Source of the DNA: Burhinus oedicnemus
Taxonomy: Eukaryota > Chordata > Aves > Charadriiformes > Burhinidae
Reading direction: 5' to 3'
DNA length: 64,000 bases
Assembly: GCA_008921705.1 (NCBI GenBank)
Contig: VFFE01007035.1
Coordinates: forward strand, 1,165,433 to 1,229,432
The translations under genes were made by a program, and so were the position numbers. Positions 1 to 11,909 of this stretch are shown here, piece by piece (within the stretch, counting starts at the first letter, position 1; each line of letters starts with the position of its first letter). Below the pieces are notes generated by a model. The model made no database searches and was not told the origin of the DNA. It saw nothing but the letters and a program-made list of their open reading frames with translations.

Positions 1-3000
1 GTGACCCAAGCGGCTGGGGAAAGAGGGCAGAAAGAAAGCCCGTTTATTTTTCTTTCTGCTACTTTATCTCACTTCAATGGGAGCAGTTGAAAATGTCGAG
101 GATAAATGAAAACAACTGTTGGGCATCAGTCCAAGTGGTTAACAAAGAACCCTGAACTCTTTTAAGTCCTACAACTAAAAGGTGCTGGCATAAAAAGAAT
201 AGCATTTTTCTTTGTAGAAATCATTTGTTGAACTCGCTAGTTCTGAATAGGACTCCTTGCCTTCTCCCCCTTCACTTCCCCCACACTTTAAAAGCAAATC
301 ACACAAAAAAATAATATTCTCCCCCCTTATACACTATATGAGATGTTTCCTGAGCAGCACTGTGTTGTCATCTACATGTGACATCAGTCTAAGGTCCTGC
401 CTTAGATGACATTCATTAAAAACCCCTCCCCCTCCCAAAATCATGTGTTACTCTGGAGCTGGGGTCAAATGCCAGGGCAGGTAACTATTTTCACCCTTGG
501 CTGGACAGAAGATTTCCTGCTTTTTGTGGGTCTGTAGTGCGTCCAAAAGCACCTGTCCATCCCTGACAGGTAGGAATGCAGCACCAGAGAAGGAAGATGT
601 GAGGGTTCAGTATGAAGTTTCTCCTGATAGCATGGTGAAAATGCTTTGGAAAATTAAATCAGAAGCCAAGGGAAAATGCTGGACTTTTGAAAGGAAATTG
701 CCAATGCAATAAAGCAGAACAGACAATCAGAATAGGTTTAGTAACCCAGTAAAGAGGCTGACCTGTGTAACTTGGGCTGTAGAAGAGGTTTGCTTGGTGA
801 GAGAAACTGTGCTTTCTGCAGCACTGGAAGCATTTTGGTGCCCGGGTAGAAGCAGTCAGGGAAAATTTGGCCTTGAGGCTTTGATGCCTGCAGTGGGGAG
901 ATTTTTAAAGTGAGGAGGCAGCTGTGAATTCTATCTTGGTCTGCATGGCGAGGCTGAAGTTGTGTTTGTGCCTTCAATATTGTTTAAGGAAGGCAGTCTT
1001 TCACCGCCCCTGTGGTTAGTACAGGTCAGGGGGATGAACATAGCTGTATTATTAGGGTGGACCAGACCTTGCCGTTAAAAACTCTGTTTTCACCTGTTTG
1101 TAATGTAGTTGAAGTTTGGGTTGATATCTAACAAGCTGGGTTCCAATATGGACCTTATTGCACTAAAAGAAAACAAGAAAAAATTCCCAGAATGTGTGTA
1201 GAGGGGAAAAATACATTATTTTGCCTATGTAAAACCCACAAATATTCATCTCAAAAAATCTGAAAAGCACAAACTTGGGGGCCATTGTTTGGAGCTGGCA
1301 TGTTACGGTCCATGAATACCTCTGCCATCTCCTCCCTTCCTCTAAAGCTTCCTCCTTCTAGTTACAGCATGGTGAAAGAAACAGATAATTTGACATTTCC
1401 AATTCCTCTTTTGTTTTGAGTTTCTTTAAGGGGAACAGAATGAGGAAAATGGAGAACTCTGGAAAGAACAGAAAGAAGAGACCACTTACAACACCTTACT
1501 TGTATATGAGCTTAGAACAAGGCCTGTAATACCTGGCTTTTCCCATTCCTCATCTGTCAGCAGAGACCTTGGTCCCAGGGGCAAACTGCCTTTATTAATG
1601 TGCTCTGCTGAGATGACAACTTGTGGAGCTGGCTGATCTGGCCTTTGTTCAGATGGCTGAAGCCCGTCCCATCCAGATAATGCAGTCTCTGTATTTCTTT
1701 TGTTAGCTGTTTAATAATGAAACCAAATGCCCCTGAAAATGCTAATTCAGCCTCTTTTTATGTCAGTCTTTACTGTCTCAGATGATTATATGCATGATCC
1801 TCCCAACCCCCAACTCTAGTCCTTTTTTTAATGCACAGGAAAGTCTCACTCTGCACATTGAAATAAGTTATCTTCTGGATACATCTGCCTCTGCTGCCAG
1901 CAAAGTCCTAACTGGGAAGGTCAAAACCCCCTCCAAAACTACAGTTTTATTCCCTACACGGTGCCAGGCACTACTTGCATTAGAAGGAAGAAGTAGTGAA
2001 AGAGAAAGCAAACTCTAAAATGTTCATGAGGTCAGAGATTCAGAGTGTATTTTCCATAGTATGGGAACCTGAACCACATCCAGTACTCCCTAGGAGGCTC
2101 CAGGGAACCAGTAGATGCCACCTGTAAAGCAGGCATCAATTGTCTTCTCTACAGTCTTAGAGATGCCTATTTTGGCCATTCTGATACAGAGGTCTTGTGA
2201 GACTGGAGGTGCAAATGTGAGAAAGAGGTGAGGAAAGTGCAGCCAGAAGCTCAGTCTGCAGTTCTGGAGGAGGCAGAACATGCTACTATGTGAATCTTTA
2301 AATCAGTTTCTCATACTGAGTTATTTAGATGAATCCTGGCTTTGCAAAGTTTGGGTTTATGGAAGTCCTGAGCTCTCACAGTTTTATCTGAGGTAAAGCT
2401 AGTCAGAACATATGCAATGAGCCAGGATGCACTATCAGCTGAAAAATCAAATCACAGGCCATTTGAATTTCTCAAGCTTGGGAGAAATGTGGATCTTAAT
2501 ACATCTGTGCATCCATTACCCATCCATAAAACCAAACTAACTCCTCACCAGCACGCTGTGGAAATAAACCCATTATCATCATCATTTATGAACTGCTCGG
2601 ATTCCTTTTTAATAAATGACATAAAGAGGCCACAAGGAAATGAATAATCCCAACTTCAGAGCAGAGTTTGAGTAGTGTGCTGAAAAGAGATGACCTGGGA
2701 CCACACGTAGATGTTAAAGTAAAATATTCAGCATCTGCATCTTAAGCTAGCACTCTTTGTAGGCTGTTAAATGAGGCAAAGATGCTACCAAAACCAAAAC
2801 AAAGCAGAAACAAATCAACAAAGATATCTCTCAGCCACTGCCAATTCCATAGGTGCAAGAATATCCTTCTTCAGTTTCTGGACTGGCATATGTCTAAGCA
2901 GGGAATACCTAGTGGAGTCAGAAAACTAAGAGGTTGACCAAACAGACTCAAATGAGAATTTACATGGTAATAGTGTAAGGGTAGTAAAGCCCATCCATTC

Positions 3001-3499
3001 AGTAGCATCTCTCTTGCTCTCTTAGGTGTTCAGACCTAAGATATCTCATCCTTTCATTGGTCTGAGTCCTTCTTTTCATTCTGCTGTGCAGGAGGAAGGG
3101 AAAGAAGAAGCAGCAAAATCAGCTGGCCTGATTTCCCCTTCTGATTTCTCTTTCTGATTTCTCAGACCAGAGTAATTCCACTGAAGTGAAATGAATTCAG
3201 AAAAAACAGTGAGTGAGATCAGAATTAGTCTCTAAACATTTATTTAGAATTCCCTGAGGTTGACAGAAGGGAAAGACTGGGGATGTGCTGAAACATTGCC
3301 CCAGGCACATTCAGCAGTTATTAAAAAGAATTCACTTCCATGCAAATTGTATTTCATCAGCTAATTAAGAAGGTATTTATCCTCTGCTTTAATTAATATC
3401 TTGTATCTTCCTTCCGAAATACTTAATCATGGAATGAAATCATCATAGAAATATTGCCCTGAAGTTAGCATCGGCATTTTATATCTCAGCAAATCTCAC
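1..3499. other. Noncoding stretch, nothing recognised
   Basis: No gene or clear repeat is visible. Open frames in all six registers stay below about 80 codons and resemble no known protein. There is a C-rich pyrimidine tract at about 423-436 and a small inverted repeat at 367-410 (GTCATCTA pairing with TAGATGAC). The segment around 3340-3420 is AT-rich with several TAAT/ATTA words, as in homeodomain-type noncoding elements, but conservation cannot be judged from one sequence. Confidence 0.6.
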
Positions 3500-3540
3500 G
3501 TGTGTGTGTGTGTGTATGCATATATATATATGCTTGTGTG
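3500..3540. repeat. TG/TA dinucleotide microsatellite with central palindrome
   Basis: An alternating (TG)n tract at 3500-3515 is followed by a 16-bp perfect palindrome at 3518-3533 (GCA, five TA, TGC) and then by more TG units. Alternating purine-pyrimidine sequence of this kind is length-polymorphic and can adopt Z-DNA or a cruciform. Confidence 0.85.
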
Positions 3541-5229
3541 TATATTTTAATAGCAGTAATTATAAACTACTCTGCCAACTTATAGGGCTGCTTTACATTT
3601 CTGGCTTGTTGCCAGGCTTTTTTTTCCCAGAGCCTGATGAATAGCAACTGTTGTGTACGCTAGATCTGTGCTCCATTTAAGCAATATCCCCAAAGAAATC
3701 GGTCTTCTTAGCCGTTAAGCACAACTTTGTTAGGCAGTGCCTGTGGCAATTGACAAAACCCATTTGTTAACTAAAAACTGTAATCAGTGGTTTGTGTATC
3801 AGCAGAGTATACTTTCAGTAAGGCCACATTATAATAGATGGAAAATCGGTTATTTCCTGAGCATCAACAACCAATTTTCCACCAGTTAGGCTAGAGATGT
3901 ATATCCCAGAGGTATGTAGGAAACAGAATTAACTGATATCAGCTTAAGCATGGGAAAGATACTAGCAAAACATGATAGTAGACTTTCTAAACAAACAAAT
4001 TCCATGCTGGAATATTGTTATTGCCACCTGTATTTCAAGTACAAGTTATGAATTTTGCTAGACTATTAATGTTGCATTGAAATGGAAGATATTTTCTGGG
4101 AGAAGGTGCAGTTTTTGGCATTTGGAATATCTCAATGTGGACTGCTTACATTCCTAAGAGAGGTGTTACAATTCAACCAGAAGTTATGGGCTTGAGGCAG
4201 GTGCTGCTGAAAACCTTTGTCACACAGGAGACCAGTCTGAGGATAACAGTCCCATCTGGGCTTAAAAATAAACTTATGAATTTATGAGATGAAGCCTCAC
4301 TTCCTTAAGCAAGCCTTACTCTTGCCATTAAATCAATAGGCAATGTTCAATCTGTTCTGCCAGTGGAGCATCGCTCATATGAGTGCTGTCTTCCCATTCA
4401 TCTTGGAGACATTCCTCACCCAGAATCCTTGATTCAGCTCAGCTAATCCATTAATATAAATAAAAACAAACACCAGCAGGATGTAGCTTATCAGTTATTT
4501 CTGAAATGTTCTTATCTCGTCTAGAGTTTCTCACTGGGAAATAATGTGGAGACTTTTTTTTCCCCTTCCCTTTCTGTCAAATGCATAGCTGGAGTGCGCT
4601 ATAATTGGTAAACTGCAAACCAGCAGTCACAAGCCTAATTGGAACAATTCACTTACTTCAGTAGTCTTAGAGATTTTGGGGGGTTTGATTCAAGAGCTGG
4701 AAAATCAAGTCCTGGATGCAAGCGATACACGTGTCACCATCCAATGGCAGAAAGAGGTCACAGGACCCAGGTTTCAAATGTTTAAGTGGGGGATGGAAAT
4801 CTCACTGTGTTAACAATTCCCTTCTTTATTTCTCTACTTAACATGATAAATTATTAGAACATTATTAAGTCAACCCTTTGTTAGAGAGCATGACGAATCC
4901 CTGACTAAGTGGAAGTGGGATGCCGTTGGACTGAGTGGCCTGTGGATCTTGCTGTTAGAAAGAGAGTGATTGCAATTCCTTGTGACGTTTTTCACTGAAA
5001 AGATGGATTAGTAGGCAGGCATGTGCTGGAGCTGTAAGTTACAACTTATCTCAGAACGTTTTAACTTTATGCTTTTGCATGCCTAAGAAGTCATTTTTAA
5101 AGGCAGCTTTAGCCTTTACGAGTCCCTGTGGATCGCTGCACAAATCTGTAGCTGCAAAGACTGTCCAGGCTCTTTGATGAGGGCCTGGGAGTTCAGACAG
5201 GACAAGAGGAGTCATGACTCAGTTTCTGT
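3541..5229. other. Noncoding stretch, unique sequence
   Basis: No coding frame or repeat is recognised. The 3640-3900 interval is low in simple sequence and carries words such as TTGTTAAC and AATTGACAAA. A 12-bp perfect palindrome at 5209-5220 (GAGTCATGACTC) contains an AP-1-type TGACTCA at 5215-5221. A single site like this is weak evidence of function. Confidence 0.5.
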
Positions 5230-5315
5230 TCCTGAGAGCGTCACCAACTCTGGCCATGTCACTAAAGTCCTCCAGGCTCCAGCTTTCCATATAAAACAGG
5301 CATAGTAAGATCTGG
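5230..5315 (+). repeat. MIR/CORE-SINE-like relic
   Basis: The order of motifs follows the MIR central region in sense orientation: a GCCATGTCACT block in place of the family's GGCAAGTCACT, then a CCTCC..GGCTCCAG block, then CATATAAAACAGGCATAGTAA in place of CATCTGTAAAATGGGGATAATA. Divergence is high and both ends are unclear. A profile search against MIR consensus sequences would settle it. Confidence 0.4.
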
Positions 5316-7757
5316 AGTGTTTTAATGTTTTGTTAATACTTGGAGAAGGGGTTTGCTAAATGGCATCATCGAGAAGTACAAAGAAGTGTTTCAGATCAGT
5401 GCTGAGTTACGGGACGCCCAGTGTCCACACCTTTGTCTTTCCCCCAGGCTTATTGCTGCAAACAACACTGTAAAGGGCTCAAAGTCCTGGTGGGGTTGGT
5501 GTGAGGTCTGATGCAAGGAAAATTAGGGGCCCGCTCTCTAATCCACCCACATCCATGCCTTGTCTCTCTTCTTCCTCCCCTTCAGAGCTCAGTCCACGGT
5601 GTCCTCTGGTCAGTGGGTCCCACATCTTTTATGCTAACTAAACAGTTAAGAAACCCATGCCTCTGATTCTGTGCCATTTCTGATCAATATGATCAGGTTC
5701 ACTTTAATTCCTGTAGCTAGAAATTGGTATTTATTACACAGGAACGGTCTGAACAGCCAGAGTTTCATTTCCTTGTCTAGGACAGATGGGAATCATCCAA
5801 ACATTTTCATCTGCCAAACTTAGAAAAAAAAATAATAAGAATAAGACCAAAAATAAGAATTCTTGGGATTTATCCTGGGGGCAGGCATACTGACAGATCA
5901 CCAGGATAAGCCCACCACCTTGCAGCCCTAGAACAATAGAGCACTTCAGACATTTTAAAGGCTTTCTTGATTTGTTCAGGAGTCTTCTCAGATTTGTCTC
6001 AGCTGTTGTATTATCTGATCTGCTTCACCTGCTCAGTCCCCTCCTTAAGCAGTGGAGATGGATGCCACTGGGAATTTTAGTAGGAACTTAGGATGTGGCA
6101 GACATTGATTGTTTTGCTTTTCCTTTTTCAATCACAAGAATGACATTCAAGTACCAAGGAAGAAAAGACATGGATGTTCAGCTGCGTGATTAGAAGGGCT
6201 GAAGTGGAATATGCATGTGTATACAGAATATATCTGCAAACCAGGCTGTGATTTACTGCTAAGCTTAAAAATGCTTTAAAGACTTCTAAGCACAGGAAGA
6301 AATATGTTGTTAGTAAAGCTTCTGTGTTATCAGCCCAGCTAAATAATGATGTGCAATGTGTCATGTGTAAAGAATATATTAATGCTTGGATAAATATTTT
6401 CGTAACGTTTGCTTGGTTGATATCTCCTTGGCATATAACCAGTGGATAGTAAATAACACTCATGACTGTTTACTTAAAGTCTATTTTCTCTCTTGTCTTT
6501 TACATTGGCAATAATTTTGGGGGCTACAGGGGAGGAAAAGGCAGAGGGAACTGGAGCCCTATAAAATGTTTGTTTTCCTTACAAATTTCACGAGAAATAA
6601 ACTGTTTATGCTTTAGTGTTTCACTGCCATGGAAATGCTAGACGATTTTCTGTGACCGTCAAAGTGTTTAATGTGTAGCCAAGCAGTAGCATTATAGAGA
6701 GTGAGAGGGGAGGAAAATGAGAAACTGAAGGAACACAATGAAAAAAACAAATGAGTCCACTTTACCTCGTAGCTCCTAGCACGTTATTTTTCCTTGCTTG
6801 TGGGCATGACTTAATGCTGGTTACTCCCCTTGGCTTCAAACTGCATTCATTTTAATCATCTGTTTTGACAACCTCTTTCCCCCTCAGGCTCATCTCTAAT
6901 TGAATTTGTCATGCAATCCTCACCTCCCCCGAAATTGTTTGTATGGGAGGGGGACTGGGAGGCAGCTGGACCCAGGTTGGTTTCTGTAGTGTTACCTCCA
7001 GAAATCAGCCCACACCAGTCCTACCTTTGGAGCTGAAAGGCTTGCATTAAGTCTGGTATCCTACAAATGTGGCTGTCATACTTCTAGATCTAATCTGATA
7101 CCTTCACACAGGGCTCAGTGGACTTCCAGTTCAGATCCCTACCAACTCCTGCCCTTCTCTGCTGTCTTCCATGTCACAGGGTAGACATGCCCTTAAAGAG
7201 CTATTTATTTTGAGATGAAATTTCTCCCTGCACTCACAAAAATGCAGCTTTCCAGCTAAATTCTGTCCTTTATGACTTCCTTGTACATCGAGGCATGTCA
7301 GTAGGGTGCGCAGAGTGGACTTTAGAGTCCCCCAAGCAAGGATGCAGACTTGAAATACTGTTGTTTTACAGACCACGTGTCAGGTATGCAGGCCTGGCAA
7401 AATTTGGCATGTGATGTTTAGCGAGGCCCCAGCTGTGATTTGTGCTTGTGGTCAAGATGGAACTTAAGAACGGTATTTCTTAATTTTTCTCACTCCAAAT
7501 GTCCTCAAGCCTGTCAATCTCAAATACTGTGCTTTTATTCTTAACAAAGGAAAAGAGCATTAAAAAAAAAAAAACCAACCTGAAGGCAAGTTCCCATGCA
7601 GGTACACGTTTTTGTATAAAAGAACTGGCTACCTTTTTGTCTCTAATTCCACAAAATGAAATTCTTCTTGTACCCAAAATAAGGTTGATTTGGTTTTAAA
7701 CATTTCTATTGCAGAATTCATCTGAGCAGTTCCATCTTGCAAGCTCAAGCTGATAGT
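5316..7757. other. Noncoding stretch, nothing recognised
   Basis: The longest frame is 111 codons (6128-6463, minus) and has no recognisable domain. An imperfect G-rich run at 6943-6962 has only three G3+ tracts, so it misses the usual G-quadruplex pattern. No repeat family is identified. Confidence 0.5.
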
Positions 7758-7784
7758 GTTAAGGGGGGGGGGGGGGAGCTTAAC
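7758..7784. repeat. G14 homopolymer between GTTAAG and CTTAAC
   Basis: A run of 14 G (7763-7776) sits between GTTAAG (7758-7763) and CTTAAC (7779-7784), which are reverse complements. The run is likely length-variable and error-prone in assembly, and could form intermolecular G-quadruplexes. Confidence 0.8.
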
Positions 7785-7894
7785 ATAAGAACACTCATCT
7801 TGTTCCTTAGCATAAGTGGAGCCATCATGTTGTCTTCATCTACTCAAAAGCGCTGTGTCAACATGTCCCTGCAACAAAAGTGTTCATGGTATCT

Positions 7895-7985
7895 AGATAA
7901 CACATGTCACGTGTTTGACACACCACCGTGTTATCTCATCTGGCCAAACACTAAAGATAAACAGTGTCATGGAAGTGCACACGTG
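7895..7985. other. Palindrome cluster with two CACGTG E-boxes and inverted GATA sites
   Basis: AGATAACAC (7895-7903) and GTGTTATCT (7928-7936) are perfect inverted 9-mers, so each arm carries a GATA/TATC word. Inside them TGTCA and TGACA are also inverted around the canonical E-box CACGTG (7908-7913). A second CACGTG lies at 7980-7985. The motifs are seen directly. Any role as a bHLH/GATA regulatory site is inference. Confidence 0.3.
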
Positions 7986-8831
7986 CTTTAGACAAGGTCT
8001 GTGATCGGCTCAACTTTACAACCTTTATATCTGACTGCAGCATAAACAAAAATATGACAGAATTATATTTTCTACATTTTAAAGATAGCCTGTAGGAAAA
8101 GTTGCATTATAGAATTAGAAGTGTTACACTTAGGAAGTCAGAACATTTCCCACAAGAATCTACAAAATTTCCTGCCTCTCCCTACAGGGTGCCTAAGTAC
8201 AAAAGAGATACTTACTAGTATTTTAACTAAATGCTAGTTAAGTATTTGTTTTGTTTCTAGAGGCAGACACCTTGTAAAGTGTTTGTCTAAAAATCAGCAG
8301 TTTATTCCATTTTTTTCAATAGATTCTTTGCTTTGAACAGCAAACCTCTCCCTCCCCCCTTTGGCCCCTCCTCAGAAACAACTCCTTTTTTTCTTTGTAT
8401 TGCCAGACTAGAAAGGAAATACTTTGAACCCTCCAAAACCCTGTTGTTTCACTGATGAATCACAGAATTTAGTGGTGGGCAAAAGAGGTTACTTTTCCTA
8501 CAGCAGTGCAATCTGGAGTAGATGGGAAATCAAGCTACTTATGGCAATGCCATTGTAAAGTGGATAAATATTTCCAGATAGTGGATTCTAATATGATATA
8601 TTATTTTCTTTCCCTTTCTTATATACAGATGATGTGAAGACCTTGCAAATAAAGGATAACATGTCAGGAGGACAGAGGTAGGAAATGAAGATTAGTTTCC
8701 TTTTCTTCTATCTTCACCTCCCAGGGAAAAGTTAATTTTGGCTGTGTTCAATCTGAGTTCATAGAAGGGAGAACACTAAAAAGCTCATTTCTTGTAAAAG
8801 TCCATTGCCAAATGAAATGGAAAGAAGAAAC

Positions 8832-8873
8832 AATAATAATAATAATAATAATTAATAATAATAATAATAATAA
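8832..8873. repeat. (AAT)n microsatellite
   Basis: About 14 AAT units form a simple tract with one interruption near 8851-8853 (ATT AAT). Confidence 0.97.
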
Positions 8874-10527
8874 AGACCGAATTTGAATCAGGGGGGAAAA
8901 GCTAATATCCTCTCCAAAGTTCAGCTCTCACCCCTTTGGCATTTTTATTTGCCAATTCATTTGGAAACATCTTCTCAATATTTTGCTCTAATTTAAGTGG
9001 ACAGATGCTCTTTCTCCACAAAAGGAAGTGGTATGAAGAAAGCCTGTCATAGTTAGTTTGGCATTTTATTTTGTTGCATTTTATGTTTATTGACCATTTT
9101 TTGCCTTCCCACAAATAAACTCAATAAGATAGACATGAGTCCCTTGGCAACAAGGAAACAGAAATCATGCTTGTAGGCATATGCTGCAGTCTGCAGTCTC
9201 AGAAAGATATGCCAGGGTCCAGGCTTAACAGATCAACATTACATATATCTTTTACATGCTGGCAACAGTCCTTTTTATTTAAGATAAAATGAGTACTGAG
9301 TAGGCACAAATATTGGGGCTTAATCAAGATACAGCATGGCAAGGCACGGCCAAATGAAATGATATGCACCACGGTGCAAAACATGTGAAGCTTGTGGGGT
9401 CCCATGGTTGTAACTGGCAGGAAGTCTGGTAGAAAGCCAGCCAGCCCTGCTCTGAAGGCCTAGCCTCATTCCCCCCATCTTCTTGGCCCACTGGCAGGAA
9501 ACTCTGGGTGAGGTTTATGAACTCAGTTTTGCAGGAGGTCAACTGAGAGGCTTGTAAGTCCCTGATGGCCTTGGAATCCAGCAGAGCAGGACTGGATCTG
9601 GTTCCCATGGCTCTGCCTACTGGGTGTTCTGAAAATTAAGTCCAGAAGCTTCCAGAGCAGTGTAAGCAATAGATGTCTTCTAGCTTATGTCTGGCCTGGA
9701 TAAATATTCACTCAGAGGCTTGCATTCAGCACAGCTTCCAGCTCCAGAGCGGTGATACACCTGCAGCCAGGTGGAAACCAAATGGGATTTCCCCAGTGAT
9801 CAGGCCTTCTTAACGGGACGTGCAGAGGAAGGTCTCCAGTGCACACTGAGTATTGGTCTGAATCCCACATTACTGATGTATCTAATTACTCCCGAAGTCA
9901 CTCTCCGTCTATCTATTCCTTGTCACTTTGATTCGATCTCGTCACTAACACTCCCTCATGTGCCTGAGCACAACTTTGCTGAAATCACTGTTCTGCATTA
10001 GCAGGCTGCTGGAGCATGATGGTCCAGTCTAAACCCCATCAAAATCAACATACGGATTCCCGTGGGCTCACTGGGGCTTTACAGTGACTTCTCAACGTAT
10101 GGCCCACTTTTCCATCTGCAGCAAGCGCACGCAGTAAAGCAGGACAGTGGCGCTGGTTTGGAAATTACAGCTAGCAGTGACTGACATGAGCTCACCTTAA
10201 TCGGAGATCAAGGTAATTGCCAGAATCGCTGCTGCAAACTTCACCGACTGATTCTTGTCAAGGCGAGCTAAGCTGTTAACCTGAGATGTCCCCCTGCGCC
10301 TTCATACACAGTGTTTTATTGTGTTACGTAAAACAGTAGTTAAATAAACAGCCTTCATCTGCTCCGTGTAAAGGAAGAGCAGTGCTTATCGGTAGAGGAG
10401 AGCCATGGATATGCTCCTTACAAGGTTATGCTTGCTCTCAAAGACGTGCATCCATCATCTGGCAAAACACAGCCCCAAAATGCCGCAGCGGAAAGCAGGA
10501 GAGCTGGGAATTTCTTTCTAGGACAGA
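8874..10527. other. Noncoding stretch leading into the CpG island
   Basis: No gene is seen. CpG dinucleotides become more frequent from about 10080 onward (for example in GCGCACGC near 10125), which marks the shore of the island that follows. A good 5' splice-site match on the minus strand (TTAAG then GTGAG) falls at 10191-10200, but no exon can be tied to it. Confidence 0.45.
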
Positions 10528-10752
10528 CGCGAGGTGGTGCTCTTATGTACGCAAGTCGTGATGCTCTTATGTCGGCACGTCGTGGCCGTCGGGGTGAGGA
10601 GCAGGCCCTGCAGCTCCCTGCGCAGCGTGGCCTGCCAGCATGGCCGGGGAGCAGCGCTCGGCAGGGCGGGCGAGAGCATCACTTCAGCGGTTCTGTGTGT
10701 GTGCGCGCCCAGAACTGGACGTGCGGAGACGGAGTTAAGGCAGTGCGGACGC
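10528..10752. promoter_or_regulatory. Short CpG island with a 24-bp tandem duplication
   Basis: By hand count this 225-bp segment holds about 24 CpG dinucleotides and is markedly GC-rich, while the surrounding DNA is AT-leaning and CpG-poor. The observed CpG number is close to that expected from base content, so CpG decay is absent, as in unmethylated promoter or regulatory islands. Within it TGCTCTTATGT recurs with a 24-bp period (units 10537-10560 and 10561-10584, 20 of 24 positions equal). An open frame of 114 codons (10428-10772, plus) spans the island and ends just before an AATAAA at 10781-10786. The translation is Ala/Gly/Arg-rich, matches nothing I know and is explained by the shortage of stop codons in GC-rich DNA. 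Island status is well supported. Promoter function, and for which gene, is inference. Confidence 0.6.
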
Positions 10753-10772
10753 TGTGGGGTGTGATGAGGTGA

Positions 10773-11909
10773 TGTGAAGCAAATAAAGCTTAATTAGTGC
10801 ACAGTGACCCTTAACAGTAATTTCCCGTGTGACGAAAAACCCACCACAAGTGATCAAAACTTATCACTTAATCACATAGCATTTTTCTTGGAAATATACA
10901 TTTACTTTGAGCTTTCATGTTTTCTTCTTTTTCCTCAGGGAAAGGGTAAAACATACCTCTAATACAGACTTGAAGCTGCAGTTCCACTCTCTGCTTTTAA
11001 TTCTCATGGCCAGCACTGTTTTTTCCCCTCTCTGGATTTCAGGCATGGCCCTGAGAAGTTTTCCAGTGCTGGGAGGAGAGAGCAGGACCCAGCTCAGCTT
11101 CAAATGACTCATTGATAAGGACTGTTTGGGCATCAGTAAAGCATGCTGTGCTCTTCAGCACATCTGCCTGAGGGACAATGCGAGACTCCTCTAGCCCGCT
11201 CAAGGCAATGAATCTAGTGACCCTGGGTGAGTGATTCCTGAAGAAAGGGGCACTCCACAGTGGAGATGACAAATCGAGCACTAGAGTAACACAAGGGAAT
11301 TGCTTCCAGCCTTTGTGTCTTTCCTTCTCCACTTTCCACCTTTATAATACACTAAGCTGACCGGCCCGGGGTCCGTGGTTCAGAACATGTGGGGATGGAC
11401 CAAAAATTTGACTGTCTTTCCCTTTCCATCCCTGCTGTGAAGTGGGATGGCAACCTAAGATGGGAGAAAAGGGAAAGGACAAAATGTGTCAGTGCTGCTG
11501 CTTCACAAGGAAGAGCAAGAGTCACTGGTTAAAGCAAGATAGCCATAGGGCTCAGTGACAGAAGGAGAAAAGAAGACATCTCTGTGTGGGTGTTGGCAGG
11601 ATAAAAAGTTTTGAGAGCAGGCCTTGGTGGCATCTGGCATGCAGAAGCTTCTGGAAGGGGGACTCACGCAAGGAGTGCAGTGAGGTCCACCAGGCAGTGC
11701 AGGCAGACAAGCGGACCTTGCCTGGAGGTAAGGTATTGAGTTCGGAGTGGAGGGAGTTAGCTGGAGAAGACTGTGGCTGGTTTTGCAAGGAGTGGACAGA
11801 AAGAGGCTGTTGCTTAGCATGCATCCTTATACTCCAGGAGACCCGATGTTTAATTGGCAAGGCAGATATTTGGAGAGAGTCAGGGAGCAGATTTATGCCT
11901 AGGTATGGG
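10773..11909. other. Noncoding stretch between CpG island and CR1
   Basis: No gene is recognised. Frames of 97-120 codons on the minus strand (11039-11914) overlap each other in different registers and show no domain. A 154-codon plus-strand frame (11586-12050) runs into the CR1 element and is not a gene. Confidence 0.5.

Noticed and set aside
5209..5221. AP-1 site inside a 12-bp palindrome as a regulatory element
   Set aside because: A single 7-bp motif is expected by chance many times in this window; noted in the surrounding block only.
10191..10700. Minus-strand first exon from the CpG island to the donor at 10196
   Set aside because: Depends on one donor match and assumed initiation; mentioned only as a test for the island.
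10428..10772. 114-codon open frame across the CpG island, with AATAAA shortly after
   Set aside because: GC-rich DNA has few stops; the translation is low-complexity Ala/Gly/Arg-rich, resembles no family and contains a tandem duplication. No initiation context or splice evidence supports it.
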